In this document: one piece after another, positions 19,843 to 33,086 of the stretch | How positions within the stretch are numbered: the first letter of the stretch is position 1 | How the letters are laid out: every line of letters begins with the position of its first letter | NCBI GenBank assembly: GCA_013180625.2 | Contig: SNVD02009613.1 | Span: 124,001 to 188,000 of the forward strand | Direction: 5' to 3' | Length of the DNA: 64,000 bases | Origin: Boswellia sacra | Taxonomy: Eukaryota; Streptophyta; Magnoliopsida; Sapindales; Burseraceae | The notes under the pieces: generated by a model | What the model saw: the letters and a program-made list of their open reading frames with translations, nothing else | Database searches by the model: none | What the model was told of the DNA's origin: nothing | Translations under genes and position numbers: made by a program

Positions 19843-22800
19843 TGTAACACCTTGTACCTTAAAGGTCCAGACTATGACTTAAAAGGTAGATCAACACAAA
19901 ATAATATGGAAGCGACCTATGTTTGTTAAAGGAACTTTGTCATTGTCCTGTCAAAATCCTCCAAAGCTTGAGCAACCACAATTACCCGAGACACACAATA
20001 AAATTTAGTGAGTATATAACTCAGTAAATAAGCCAATTAAAATACTATAATCATAAAAACCAATAATAAAAAATGAGTTACGGTGTGGTTACTATTCATT
20101 TCTTATTTTATATGCAAGGAATAACTTACTTCAAAAGTCATAGGATAGTATTCACTATTAATGGATTGCGCTCCTATGCAATAGGGTTGGCGCAGGGGCA
20201 CCAACTTTCTAGTTGGGGTTGTTTTTGGATTACATCATGACACTCCTGCGCCAATGGTATTGCGCTCCTGCACCATTTTTCTATTTTGGCCCAGCAAGCT
20301 TAACTCATTTGCATCACTTGTAAAAATATTACATATCTCTCTTAGGCGATTCACATCACATAATCACACATATTCATTTTCACTTTCGAACATGGCTTTT
20401 CCTATGTCAAAGCTCCTCACATATACACACTCATTCACACATACACACTCATTCACATACACGTGTGTGACACATTTCAAATAGGACTTTTTTAAACCAT
20501 TCACTTTCTTCATATGTGCCTTTTATTTATTTCACATACACATTCATATACAATGACAAATACAGACATACACGTACATGTCTCAATTCACATATGCCAT
20601 TTTTAGGCCACATCCTATCGCATATACACATACACGTACAAACACACCACCACATGTACTTGTCTCATGTCACATACGCCTCTATTAGGACGAATCACAC
20701 ATACCTATGTGTTCCTTTTTCATTTTCACATAGCCTTATTCATAATCAATCTTTTATCTTAAATAGCCTTAAGGACACACACATATATCACATATCACAT
20801 TTAATCACATGAAGCCTTGGGGATCCATATATCACACATAATCACATATTGAAGCTAGCTCATTATTTGATTTGGACTTCAAGAGGTGGCCCAATCTATG
20901 TAACTTTGTGTCCTCACAGTTTTGTTTTCGAAACCTCCAGAGGTAGCCCGTGGCACTTTGCATCCTGAAATGCATCCACCAACTTTGGGACATAATCACA
21001 CATTAACAGTTTTGTTTTTGGAACCTCAAGAGGTGGCCCGTAGCACTTTGCGTTCCGAAACGTGTCCACTAACTTTGGGCGGACACTTCCACAACCTAAC
21101 CTATAACGCGGATACTAGCTTCACAAGCATGGGTCACTTTGCGGTCCAATACCTTCAAGAGGTGACATTAAACGTTCAATATTTTCCCATAGACTTGGCA
21201 TGCAATTTCAATTTCATAACCCATCACACATTGATGCATGCCTTCATATAACACAATTCAAATCGCATATACGTCACTTTGTGTTGTGTGTGGTACTTTG
21301 CAATCAATTTGAACCCCAAGAGGTAGCTTACACACGAAACTTCAAGAGTTGAATCTCAATTAGAGTATACACATTCACATTTCACACATATTCTCACATG
21401 TAACACTTTGTGTTGTGTGTGACACTTTGCGGTCATTTCGACTCCCAAGAGGTCGCTCACACATACAACTTCAAGAGGTGCCTTATGCATAAGTGTACAC
21501 AATTACATAATGAACATTCAAAGTCCCAAGGTAAGGCATGCCATTCATATATCACAATTCCAATTTCAATTACATAAGTGAAGCTCTAAGTCAAACTCTC
21601 CAAGTATCACAACCCGTCATATTTAATTTTAGAGCTTTTCTAACTATCACAACACATTACATTCACAACATTTCATATCACAATTCATGCCTTCCTTATC
21701 AACCTTCACATTCAAACTCATAAGCAAAGCTTTAACCTTCATATCAATCATAACACATCACATTCAATGCTTAAGTTCACATTTCAAGAGCTCAAAGTCA
21801 AGCTTTCTAGTCATCACAGCCACATCACTTAATGGCTACAATACTAACATTTAGATACATCACATTATACACATATCACATGAAGCATAATAACAATTTT
21901 ATTGTGTCCTCAGAAAGAGTTTAGCTTACTTATCTTATTAGCTTCGCCTCTTGATTGCGACTTCCACCTAGAAATCATTGAACTTCTTAAAGGTTAGTGA
22001 GAATTCACCCAATCAACAACATCATAGAAAACCCACTGTAATACACATATGGGTTGGACAATTATAACAAGAGGGCAATTACTCTAATCATCACCAAATT
22101 TCATGAAACTCAAGTAAACATATACATTATATCCCATGAATTTTATTAAGTCAAAATAAGTCCATGTACCCTTTGGAAATCCTTAATTTTGTTCACACAG
22201 CAAATCTGCCTGCAGACCTCCTAACTAAGTAGTGCAACTTTGAGGAATTTTATAAAATTATACAATAATCAATTTTCTACCAATCTTTCTAGTCTAAAAC
22301 TAGACACATATGGAAGTCATTTCACCACAAATCACAACATTCTAAGGAGTTTATGTTAGTCAACAGCATTTTATACCGTTTACTCTGTTCTAAAAGTAAG
22401 AATTTTCAGTTTAAAGTGCGCAACTTTGAAAATTCATATCAATTCATACAAAGCTCCAAATTCAATTAAAATTTACAGTTTACTAGGAAGGGTTTGTATA
22501 CCAAAAATCATGAATTTTTATGGAGGTTTGACCCCTCGATTCAAGTTCATCCACCCACCACTCCCCCTCTCCTTCCCCCCCACAACCACCCCCACAACCC
22601 TCTTTTTCAAAACAGGGGAAGTCAGAATTTCATTCCAGAACTTAAAAAATTCACCTACTTCGAATTTTTAAGTGATTAAAAATTCTATACAATCCTTGAT
22701 GTGTCTAGTTTAGCATATAAAAATTTCATAGAAAGCAAACAACTATAGAATTTATAGCAATTTTCGTATCCTATGCTGCTCAGTATAGAAATTCTGCAGA

Positions 22801-23300
22801 AGTCAACTCCATCATCAATTCTAGCCTCTTATCACTATCCAAATCCTCCACAACTCATATAAAACCATGGTTCTAACCAGTTCAGAACATACATAACACA
22901 ATTATACCGAAATTCATACTAACTCCCTTTAATTTCTTCCAAATACACAAGAAATAACACAAGATTATTGAAAGGGAGATGGAATTGTACCTCTTTCCTT
23001 CCTTCTTCTTCTTCTTCCTACTCAGTTTCTTGCAAATTTGATGAAGGAATATGAGGGAGAGAGGGCTGGATGTTTTAGAGAAAAAGGGGGAGAAAAATGG
23101 GTTTTTCCAGAGGCTACCCATGTATTTATAGATAAATATCAACCAAAAATTAAATTCAGCCCTTGAACTCCCTTAATTGTTCATTTGGGCCCTCCAGTAA
23201 TTTAATTTATTACATATTCTTAGGCACACACACATATACAATAATATAGTTATTGTGACATGTTAAGGTCATAAGCATGTGAAAAATTTGGGATGTCACA
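19843..23300 (-). mobile_element. solo LTR, long (3458 bp), probably Ty3/gypsy chromovirus-like
   Basis: The + strand starts TGTAACACC and ends GGGATGTCACA; both flanks are AAACA (19838-19842 and 23301-23305), a perfect 5-bp target duplication. On the minus strand it starts TGTGACATCCC, and a TATA-like tataaata near 23130 precedes a pyrimidine-rich leader, so I orient it minus. Inside are CACATACACA-rich sequence (20330-20830) and repeats with 'caagaggtggcc(c)' and 'cactttgcg' (20880-21490). No internal region remains, so it is a product of LTR-LTR recombination. Length suits Tekay/Del-type LTRs (inference). Confidence 0.88.
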
Positions 23301-23305
23301 AAACA

Positions 23306-25665
23306 ACGACATTAAGCAGTGAGTGTATGTTTTTCCTTTTGCTTCATAGAAATTAAACACCTAAGTTAGATTCTATGCGCTGTTTTGTGTAGGTCAAATG
23401 ATTGCAGGTGAAAAGACTTGGTTGAATGGCTTGCATGGGAGTTGACAAAAGTAGAACACAGTTTCCCAACCGAAGGGGAGTTTTGCACTACCACTCTAAT
23501 CCAATTTTATTTAGTGAATTTTGATTGGTTGGGTTGACAAAGGCACAAGTATCACTTTGTAAGGCACTCCCATAATTTGTCCAAAAAATTATATAAATAA
23601 ATAAATTTATATAATGAAAATAAAAATATTAATTTTAATAAAATGTAAAAATTAATAATCTTAATAAAATTATGTCAATTAATCATGAATCAACAAGGAG
23701 CATGATGTTCTTTCCAGTGGCGTAGCCAATTTTTTTTTTTCAGAAGGATTAAAAAAATTCAAAACAATATTGTGAGTCTAAAGAACATGTGGAGATCTTA
23801 TTAATTAAAAAAAAAGATAAACATAGGGAGCACTCTTCAAAATATCTATAAAAAAAAAGAACTAAATTTTCCTCAAAAAACCTGTTTGTGTGATTTAATT
23901 CTATTGAAAAATAAATAAACCAAGCTTTTATAACTGTTAAATATAGGATTGAAATATAAAAAATAGAACAAAAAGTAATTATGAGAATAGAGAGTGAGAG
24001 AGAGAGAAAAAAAAGGTAGGATAGAGAGAAATTGCTCTATGATAAGAGAAAGTCTATGATTTAGGAGGCATGTGAAGTGTGGGGAGCTATAGGTTTACGA
24101 GTAGTGATACATATCTCAAAATTCTTTCCAAAATTATACATCTCCAATGGCTTTGTATGAATTTAAAACTACCATATCATTTATTATATCGCCAACCCTA
24201 TCCACTTGTATCATTATTCTAGGTTTTTCCAATAGGTATTTAGAAGAGTAGGTTTATATCGGTTGAGTAGGAAAAAATTATTACTTTAAGAGTGGTGCCA
24301 TTCTTACAAACTATCCATGTAAATTCACTTATACAAACCATGAACATCTATCAAAGAAAGTAGATCTATAAAGTGTTATTAAATTGATCCAGTATTCCAA
24401 TCGTAGCCTACATTCTCTTTGGATTAACTTATAAGAATCGTAGTTTAATATTTATAAAAGCATTTTCATTAATAAGGGATTATGTAGTATTATTTACACT
24501 TTCTTATCAAAAATTCTAATAAGTCATAATTTTTTTTTTGAAATAACAAAATTATCCTTTTTCAATAAAAGTGGGGGCTAGTGAGACAGTAAACGGGGGT
24601 CAAATAGTATTACTCCTAGATTTTTCAAACCAATTCAATCTATATTGAAAATTGAATCCAATCTAATTTCATCCAATTACAAAATATTATATCTAAATTA
24701 ATTCTATCCAATTTTATAAAATATTAATTTTATTAAACCTTGGGCAACATCTTCAATAAATATTATGTACAAAAACATATATTTTTACCTCTTAAATTTA
24801 AATATGAATATATGATATTAGTTTTTGATATATTGTTATCATGTACTTTCTCATCAAAGTGGGTCTCTTTATTATTGAATCTACTTAGCTAGTCCGATAA
24901 TTGCTCAATCCAATTGGATTGTGAAAAAATAAATCCAATGCAATTAATTAAATTGTCAAAACAAATCAGAATTGGATTGGGCTAGAATAGGACAATAAGG
25001 CGCACCTTGGTTCCTCAATCTCTTTTTCCCTGAAGTTTCGACTATCTAATTACACAAGGGGTTTATGATATTAAATAATCATGATTTATTCACTAATTTA
25101 TTTTCATATCAACCACTCATAAAACATCAAAACACTAATTTCAGGCGTTCCTATTCACACTTAACGAAATCATTCTCCCCCAATTTTCTTCTCTACCACC
25201 AATTTAATCCCAGGACTCTTTCTCTTGTTTCCGTATGATCACATTTCGCTTTTGCTCTTCAGGTGAGCATGATGCTCACAATTGACTTTTGTTCTTCATG
25301 AGGGCGATCATGATGTTGATCGTTGAAAGAAAATTATTTGATAAGGAAAAGCATGATTTTTCCTTTAAAAAAATCATTAGGAAAATTGGCATGAACCCAA
25401 ACACTTAGACCTATTACCTTATCCATGAATGAACACTCCTCAACACACATCGTCCAACCTTTCCTTATTTAAGTTCATTGACCAAGAACAAACAAATCAA
25501 CACCAACAAAAAGATGAACAATTAGGTGTAAAAGATAGACTAGAAAAGTGGATTGAATCATAGTAGAGGTTGTCAAAGAATGGTGGTAGAAAAATAAGTA
25601 AGAGTAATTAAAAAAAAAAAGAGTACTATTAAATAAACCCTAGAAAATTTGTAATAATATATATA
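23306..25665. other. AT-rich non-coding region with decayed repeats
   Basis: No gene seen. A phrase cagtggcgtagcca at 23716 resembles the end of a common plant class II repeat, but no partner end was found. At 24620-24990 words such as ccaatccaattggattg occur in both orientations, perhaps a decayed miniature element. Confidence 0.5.
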
Positions 25666-26458
25666 TGTAAGTTCTGAAGCTATAGACAAAGTTACATAAA
25701 ACAGAATTATTGCAGTTATATCACATGTAACGAAACATAAATAAAATGTGCAGAAAAAATTAACGTGGTTCGGCTATAACCAGCCTATGTCCACGAGCTG
25801 CCAAGTTGTAATTCATTATGATGTTCACGTTTATAAGGATTAGGACTTTACAGTTGATGAATTCCCCATTCACTCACACTCACTTATCCGATATAAACAA
25901 TATTTTGAACACTTAAATTCCATCCATAGCAAACCAACTCTCTCCTTGCTGCAGTTCCCATAATTTGAATCCCACTCAAATTGTTTTTCACGTTCCCAAT
26001 CATATAACCTTACTCATTTAGTTAATCATAAACATGATAAGTAAGTAAGACTTATCACAACTCAAGCTAAACTCATACAGCTTGCACATAAATGTTGGTG
26101 GCTAAATTTAAGAGACTTCTAGTTATAAATGACTTGTCCAGCAAACTTTCCTTCTTGAACAAGTATTCTTCAAGATCTTTCCTAATAATCAATTCCTGTA
26201 AATCTTACACATATAGGAAAGATAAATCACATTAGAATATTGAGTAAATCAACAAAATATACATCCTTTCCTAAAGTGAGATAAAATCCAAACTCTTCGA
26301 ATGTAAATCCAAATTTTGGAAACCATATCCAGCTAAGTTACATATAACTGAATCAGTTCAAAACAGGAAAGTAAAATAAAATATTACAAGATTTGTTTTC
26401 TCTTAAATGCCAATACATTAATGCCACATAGATTGACCAGGAGACGTGACATTGTCCT

Positions 26459-26462
<4 letters not shown>
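25666..26462 (-). mobile_element. solo LTR, about 797 bp, Ty1/copia-like
   Basis: It starts TGTAAGTTCTG and ends GTCCTAACA on the + strand; flanks are ATATA on both sides (25661-25665 and 26463-26467). The duplication is in TA-rich DNA and so is weaker evidence. On the minus strand it starts TGTTAGGACAATGTC and holds the phrase 'gccgaaccacgtt' near its end, common in plant copia LTRs (from memory). Confidence 0.65.

Positions 26463-26508
<46 letters not shown>
26463..26508. repeat. (TA)n microsatellite
   Basis: About 22 TA units directly after the solo LTR. The translated frame across it is not a gene. Confidence 0.95.
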
Positions 26509-26510
<2 letters not shown>

Positions 26511-28712
26511 CCTCTTTTCCTCTCTCTTTCTATTGCTGCTCCATTTTTTTACTATGTAGATCCCTATTATGATAATATTAATGATCCCATCTCCAAAAAG
26601 ACAAGGAAACTTGTTTATAGTTATAGAACTATAATAATTTAAACAATGGTTAGGGGTTTATCTGATAATGAATTAGTTCAATCTCCCAATCTACAAAACA
26701 AGGTTGGTTGAAATTAAAATTCTGTTCTATGTCTGCAGCTTAAGTTATGAAACATTAAAAAAAGAGCTTATGAATGTATTATGGATTTCATTTTAACAAA
26801 ATCAAATGACAAAGCCTATACATTTGGAATTTTGTTCGGTATGGGCTTTAGAAACCCTTTGGTTAGTGTGTCTAATACGGGTTGCTAAGAGGCCAACTAT
26901 GATTGCATAAATATGATACATATGTTGCAGGCACATAGTGTGGGGGGAGATACATATAGAGTAGTTTAGTTGTTATTGAAATGATTCTTGTCTCATTTTA
27001 AACATTATTATCCATAAACCATGTTGTATTTTCTAATTTCCTCCACTTCTGAAAGGATTTTGGGCCAATCTGATATCGATGTTGTTGTAGAAATAAACAA
27101 TTTTTTTTTTGTGCTGTAGAAATAAACAATCATCTTATAAAAGAAGTTGCATGGTGTTTGGTAAACCAATTTATGAAAATTGCTTTACTTCTTAAAATCT
27201 AGAGGGAGATGTTTGAGATGTTGTTGTAACTTTTATTATGTATTAATGACTAAAATAGACAAGTATATTATTTTTGCAGCAACTTTTTTTTTTATGTAGA
27301 TAAAAAAGTAATACCAAACACCTTGGGCTGTTGTTGATATAGAAATAAGTAATTATTTTCTCAGAAGCGTGAATCTCAAACTAACCCTTTAATCTCAAAC
27401 TCGTGTTCTTTTTGTATAACTATCTTTATTCTTATATAAATTTTATCTAATTATCTTGATTTTTCAATAAGTTTCAAAAGGGAAATGATTTCGATACTAT
27501 TAGAAATCCTTATCACCCTAAGATTCATAATCTAGTAAGACAATTCAGAAAATCATATTTCAAGCCCTTTTGTTATAGTTAAAATTCTCTCCCTTTTCTT
27601 TATTCAAAAATAATTTAGAGGGTTTTACATGCATTTTAGATGATCTAGATTTAATTTGGGAGATGGAGGTTGTACTTATCTACATCACTCAGAAACATCT
27701 AGACTAGGTTTTTGAGTATGTTTTGCTCCCACATTTAGCACATTTAAATTATTCTAACCTCTTAATGATCTTTTGATCTACACTTCTTTCATATTTTCCA
27801 TTACTTGTTTCTTGTTTTGCTCCCATATTTCACTCCTAATGGGTGTACCTCAATTTCATTTATGATGTTACTTCTAGAGCTCAGTTGTGGAAGAGCACAT
27901 CATAGTGCTTCTTGGAGATAAACTTTAGGTAGTGGGGATTGACTCCTTGAACTAAAAAGAGGTAGATAATGCAACAAGAGAGGATAGCTTTCAATTTTGT
28001 ATTGCAATTAGGATAGTATCTATTTTAATGTGTTTTTTGAGCTTTGTAAAATACATATTTCTAAGTATAATAATTATCTACAATCAAGGTCTAATTTTTC
28101 TTCTTCCTTTTTTATATCTTACAAAAAATGCTTGACACGAGTGAAAGGTGATGCGCAAATATAGCAAGCATACTAATTGTATCGAGTAATATAATGAAAA
28201 GTAAAACATTGTCTTATATAGATTGATTATCCTTTTAATTATCGAAATTATTCTAGTCTTAATTCTATTTGAAAAGATTGAAACTGGAAATTTAAGCAAA
28301 TAAAAATGCAAGTAAAAATAAAATTAATGGAGAGATTAAGACACTAAAGCAACCGATTTCACCAAAACCAAGACAAAATAAATCCTTAAAATATGCTCTC
28401 AAAGAAATATTATCCAAGTTGACAGTAAAAATCCCTAACATAATTAATATCTCACTTGAGTAATGCTAAAAATACCCTCACATATAAACCCACCACATCT
28501 CTATGTGAAATTAAATATGCAGAAAGGCTCATTAAGTTCTATGGAAATTCATAGATAAAACTGCATGAATCATGTTGGCATATCTTTTTCTTTCCTTAAA
28601 TTCATGGCGTACATCATAAGAAGCTAAATACATGTATTAACTCCCAATTTCAACATGCAAAATAAGTCATTTAAATTGTGATCAAGCATTTAAAAGCATT
28701 AAGCTCAACGAT
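26509..28712. other. non-coding region, nothing recognised
   Basis: AT-rich, no ORF above about 75 codons with protein-like composition, no repeat array and no clear element ends. Confidence 0.5.
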
Positions 28713-29050
28713 TACTATAAAAAATGGCCTTTTGGTTTAAAACCAACACATATGCATATATAATTGTTGGTTTGGGGCCGACATCTATGGCCCTGACAAG
28801 TATTCCATCATATATTAGTCGGTCAAACCAACACAAACATATGAAACTTTCTTTTTGTCATTTTCTTGATAGAAAATACTGACAAGTACTATATCCACGT
28901 GACTTGATTTTGGAAGGGATATTTATATAATTGTCAGTTTAAAATTGACAAGTATTCTATTGAAAAAATTTAAAAAACATATATAATACTTGGTGGTTTT
29001 AAACCGCCAAATATTATGTTACATTTTTAAAAAAAATATATATTTCATAG
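28713..29050. mobile_element. CACTA-like subterminal fragment
   Basis: It starts tactataaaaaatggcc, a decayed CACTA-type end, and then carries palindromic words (ttggtttaaaaccaaca, gtggttttaaaccgcca) and TGACAAGTAT repeats like those near the end of the CACTA element at 40560-40783. No partner end was found. Confidence 0.45.
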
Positions 29051-29962
29051 AATTTTAAACCCAATATTCATATGTACATAATCTAGTTTCCATCGACTAC
29101 ATTTTACTTAATCAACAAGTAATATACATATGAAAAAAAAATAATACCAGCTAATGTGTCAAAAAAAAAAGTGCATATTAATTATTCAAAGCATATAACA
29201 ATTTGCAACTACCAACAATACCATGCAACATAGCTAACTTGAGCCAACAAAAGCAATGCATATATGGATAACTTATGAAATAAAAAATCACAACTTATGA
29301 AAAATCACAATTGGAAACTACAGTGGTGGCTTTGTTAATATGCTTAAGTAAACAAAGGACCAATTAAGAGATTCATACCTCAAATTACATTGGATAGCTT
29401 TCCGTAGCTCCAGTGTTAGTCCTTTCGTACATGATTTCAGGGAAAAGCTAGGGTGCAGCTGATGCACCCGTACAGCCAAGTAAATAATAGGAAACGGGGG
29501 ATGAAAAATTTGTGTTTACCACTTTTCATCCCAATAAAAGTCGTAAACGGTCAGCTGCGTATGCATACGCCGCTGGACTGTAGATGGACCTATGATTTCA
29601 ACTGTTTCACCATAGTTTATCATCTTCACCTTTTTCCCTTGGGTTGTGTGCGTTGTTCCATTTCCTACATCTCTCAAGTAGTTAAAAGGATTTTTCGACT
29701 GACTTGGAAAGTCTTGCTTAAAGACATTACCTGACCTCCTACATGTCCAAAGTTTTTGAGGATATCACCCATTGGGGAACAACTATAGATTTCCAAGGAT
29801 TACATATAAAGCCAAACTCTTAGTTGAAATCTTAGGAAAAGAAAACCAAGTCGAAGCATTATATACAATAGAAAGAGCAATTAAGCTTAAAATCCAATTA
29901 ACATAAATAATACATTAAGTCTAGAGAGAGTTATATTAAATTGAGAGATTAGAGAATCAATG
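29051..29962. other. unassigned non-coding region
   Basis: AT-rich to 29430; then a less AT-rich patch (29440-29760) with a 93-codon frame and short palindromes (gtgcagctgatgcac) but no recognised domain. I see no gene here. Confidence 0.4.
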
Positions 29963-31749
29963 TGTAGGAATTCGGTGCCAATTCTAAACACTTCAAGACT
30001 GCAAAATAGCCTGTGGGCCAATATCTTGTGAGCACAGTCTTCACAATTGTGATTTGCTTTTTCACCACTTCAGTTCTTAGGTATGTTTGAAAACTACCAA
30101 AACGAGACGTGTAGGCATCTTAAAATCACTAGACTATATCAGATGAATAGTGAGGGGATAAACAATAATATGTGAATTGTGTCTGTTGAATAATAACCAA
30201 TAAACATTACTAAGTGAATAGTACTAATGAACAGTGTTTGGTGAACGAGATCGATGAATAGGACACCACGTGAAAAGTGATCGCTTGTTCCTTATTTGCT
30301 TAAACTCTCACAACACTAACCTAATTCATCATTTTATGTCTTTGCTAATCCCTATCTAATTTTGACTAGTAATCCTAATCTTATTAGCTTAGTTTAACTG
30401 GTTTTCTACACTTCTAAGACTAATAGTCCTAGTTGTATAAGAACTTAATCTTACTAAGTCTTTAAGTCTAACTCAATTTTTGTGTAGGCTTTTAATTAAT
30501 CACATTAATTATAAGCCTATTAATCTAATTAATTTAAATTGGACCAAATACTCGATTATTTAATTAATCAAATTAATTAAAAAAATAAGCCCATTTATTA
30601 GTCAAATGTATTTAACTTAATACTTGGGCTTTACTCTCTAATAAACCCAATTAAATTATATAACTAATTTCTTAAATTCAATCCTTGTTCACACAATCCA
30701 TATCAGTTACCCAGAGGACCTTGATGGACATATTTAACTACAAGCTCCAATATGTTTAACCCTATACCCTGTTATCTCATAACTATAGTAGGCCTAACCT
30801 ATCAACTTTGGTCCATTCTATTATAGGTCCAAAGTTGTACTCTTGAATTAAATATTATTTGCAGCAAACGTAATAATTTAATCTGATTAAATTATTTTTT
30901 AAACCCTATCCATTGAGCATCAGATTTACATAACTACCTTTCATAGAATACCAATAATTGGAGCTAGGTATGATTTACTGTGTTATCTCTCAAATTACAT
31001 CTTGAGCCCTTGATACTAGCTTTATACCATTTAAATGAGTTGAAATTTATTAAAATAAATCTTAGTTTAAAGAACAACTTTCATTAAACACTCGACCAAG
31101 ATTCTCTCAAATAAAACCTTATAAAACCATCAAGGTGGTATTTTGCAATCCTTTTGGAGTCATGAATTCTATATATATGGTGTAGTGTCTACTAGCATAG
31201 AGATCTCACAATCCCAACTAGTCAAGATATTGACCTTGCACTTTTAGATTTCACTTTTAATTTTATTCAAAGACCATAGCCTGTATACTAGAGGTACACT
31301 ATCCATTCAGGATTAAGGTACATATGCCTTTAGTGCTTGGGTGTATAAATTCACATTCGATTATGGTAATTCCAAATGTATAATTTGTACATAGTCTGTG
31401 TTTAATGCATTCATAAAGCACAAGTATTTTTGTCTTGTAATCAAGTACTTTAAATGGTTAAAGACTCGCCATTTCCCCATTGAAGACAAACAACACAACA
31501 ACCTTGTCCAAACAAAGCGCCTAACTTTTGCTTATAAGTCATAAACTAGTTTTGAACTGTGACAAAGTTCTATGTCTTAGATGTGTCTCATAGTGACAGA
31601 ACGTTTGTCAATGTACAAGCTTTGGAACCTTTAGTCACTGATACAGTCACACTTAGGTAATTTATAAATAATAACTTTTATTAATTTATAACAATAACGT
31701 TTATACAATTACAGGAAGAAATCCATACTCTTGGAACTGATCTCTAACA
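29963..31749. mobile_element. solo LTR (1787 bp)
   Basis: It starts TGTAGGAATTCGG and ends GATCTCTAACA, with CAATG on both sides (29958-29962 and 31750-31754), a perfect 5-bp duplication. No protein domains inside. Superfamily and orientation are not certain; the minus-strand start TGTTAGAGATCAG looks like a usual LTR head. Confidence 0.8.
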
Positions 31750-31754
31750 CAATG

Positions 31755-33086
31755 TTATTTTGACAATAGAGTAAATCAAATGCAAGAGATGTAAAATCTA
31801 TGAATAATACTACACCTACAACTCATTTACAGCCAACTCTTCCCACAACTTGAGTTAGCAAAATCCTTTTGGAAATATAATTATCTTTATTCTTTTTTGT
31901 TTTTTTCCTCATGTAAGCACTAAAGAGTTACCTATGGTTTTAAGTTCGATGATGATAAACCAAAAACCATAGTCAAAATGGGGTTCAGCGTACGAAAACA
32001 TAAAATATCAGAGCTTAGGACCAAAATTGAAAGAAATAGAAATTAGAGTTTTTGTGCCTATCGTTGTGTGCCAGTTTAAATTGGTGCAAACCACTTTACA
32101 TTGACATTTGCCACTTCCTTTTGGCATTTGCCACTTTCTTCTAGCATGCGCCTATTGAACTGGCATGCGCCACTTGTTTTAAGTGTATAAAACACCAATT
32201 TTTTTGGGGAGAAAGAGGTTGGTAGCCATCTTGGGAACGTGTGCAAAGAGAATTCTCCATTCTATTAGCCTCTAAACACTATTTCATACCCCTTTTGGTT
32301 ACTTATGTGAGCTTTTGAGCCTTTTCTTTATAAGTTTTGTACACTTTACACTTGTTTTGATGATTTGGTTAGCTTGAGGGCAATGAATGCATTGCCACCT
32401 TTGTTTTTTTTAAAGATAATATTCATGCATATTCATGTATTTTATGTTTTTCTTTGTGTTTTTATGATTCTCTAGACATTTCAACTGATATATATGATTT
32501 CTACATGTTTTCTCACATTTTTTTGAATATGGGTTACTACTATGACTTGATATGCCTTGTTTTGCCATTTTCTAACTAAAATGTGATTATATAATCACTT
32601 TTTATGTTATTTCTATATTTATTATGAATTTTGACATTTTATTACGATTCTTGTAGGTTTCCAGTGATTTTCATGATTTATATCTAGAAATGCAAGTTAA
32701 ATTTAAGGCTATTTTGTCTCTTTGATAGTATATGTGTTGACTTTCATTTTGTGGAGTTTATATGCATGTTATGATATAAATAGTGGGCTGTCCACATTGC
32801 GTTATTTGGTTAGTGTGTGTTTGATCTAGTTTGCATGACGAAAATAATGTTTAATCATTTCAATTTTCATTCGCATGTCTAATTTACATGAAGAGTGGGC
32901 TGTTTTGATGTGCTTAATTGCCGTGCCATGCTTTTAAGTTGTTTATATGCTTCATGGAGATTAATGGGGTAGTAATATATGTTAGTGAAGTAGGATGGAA
33001 AGTGCTTGCATGACTAGTTGAGATCCCAAGATTCGATCTTTATTAAGTAATGCATGTTGATGTTTTATACATTGTTGTTATGTTGT
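31755..33086. other. non-coding region with a short tandem array
   Basis: At 32070-32185 about five units of 20-24 bp built on 'ggcatttgccactt' / 'ggcatgcgccactt' occur. The rest is T-rich and has no gene. Confidence 0.55.

Noticed and set aside
23716..24600. hAT or other class II element from the end 'cagtggcgtagcca'
   Set aside because: No inverted partner end or target duplication was found; left as an unassigned phrase.
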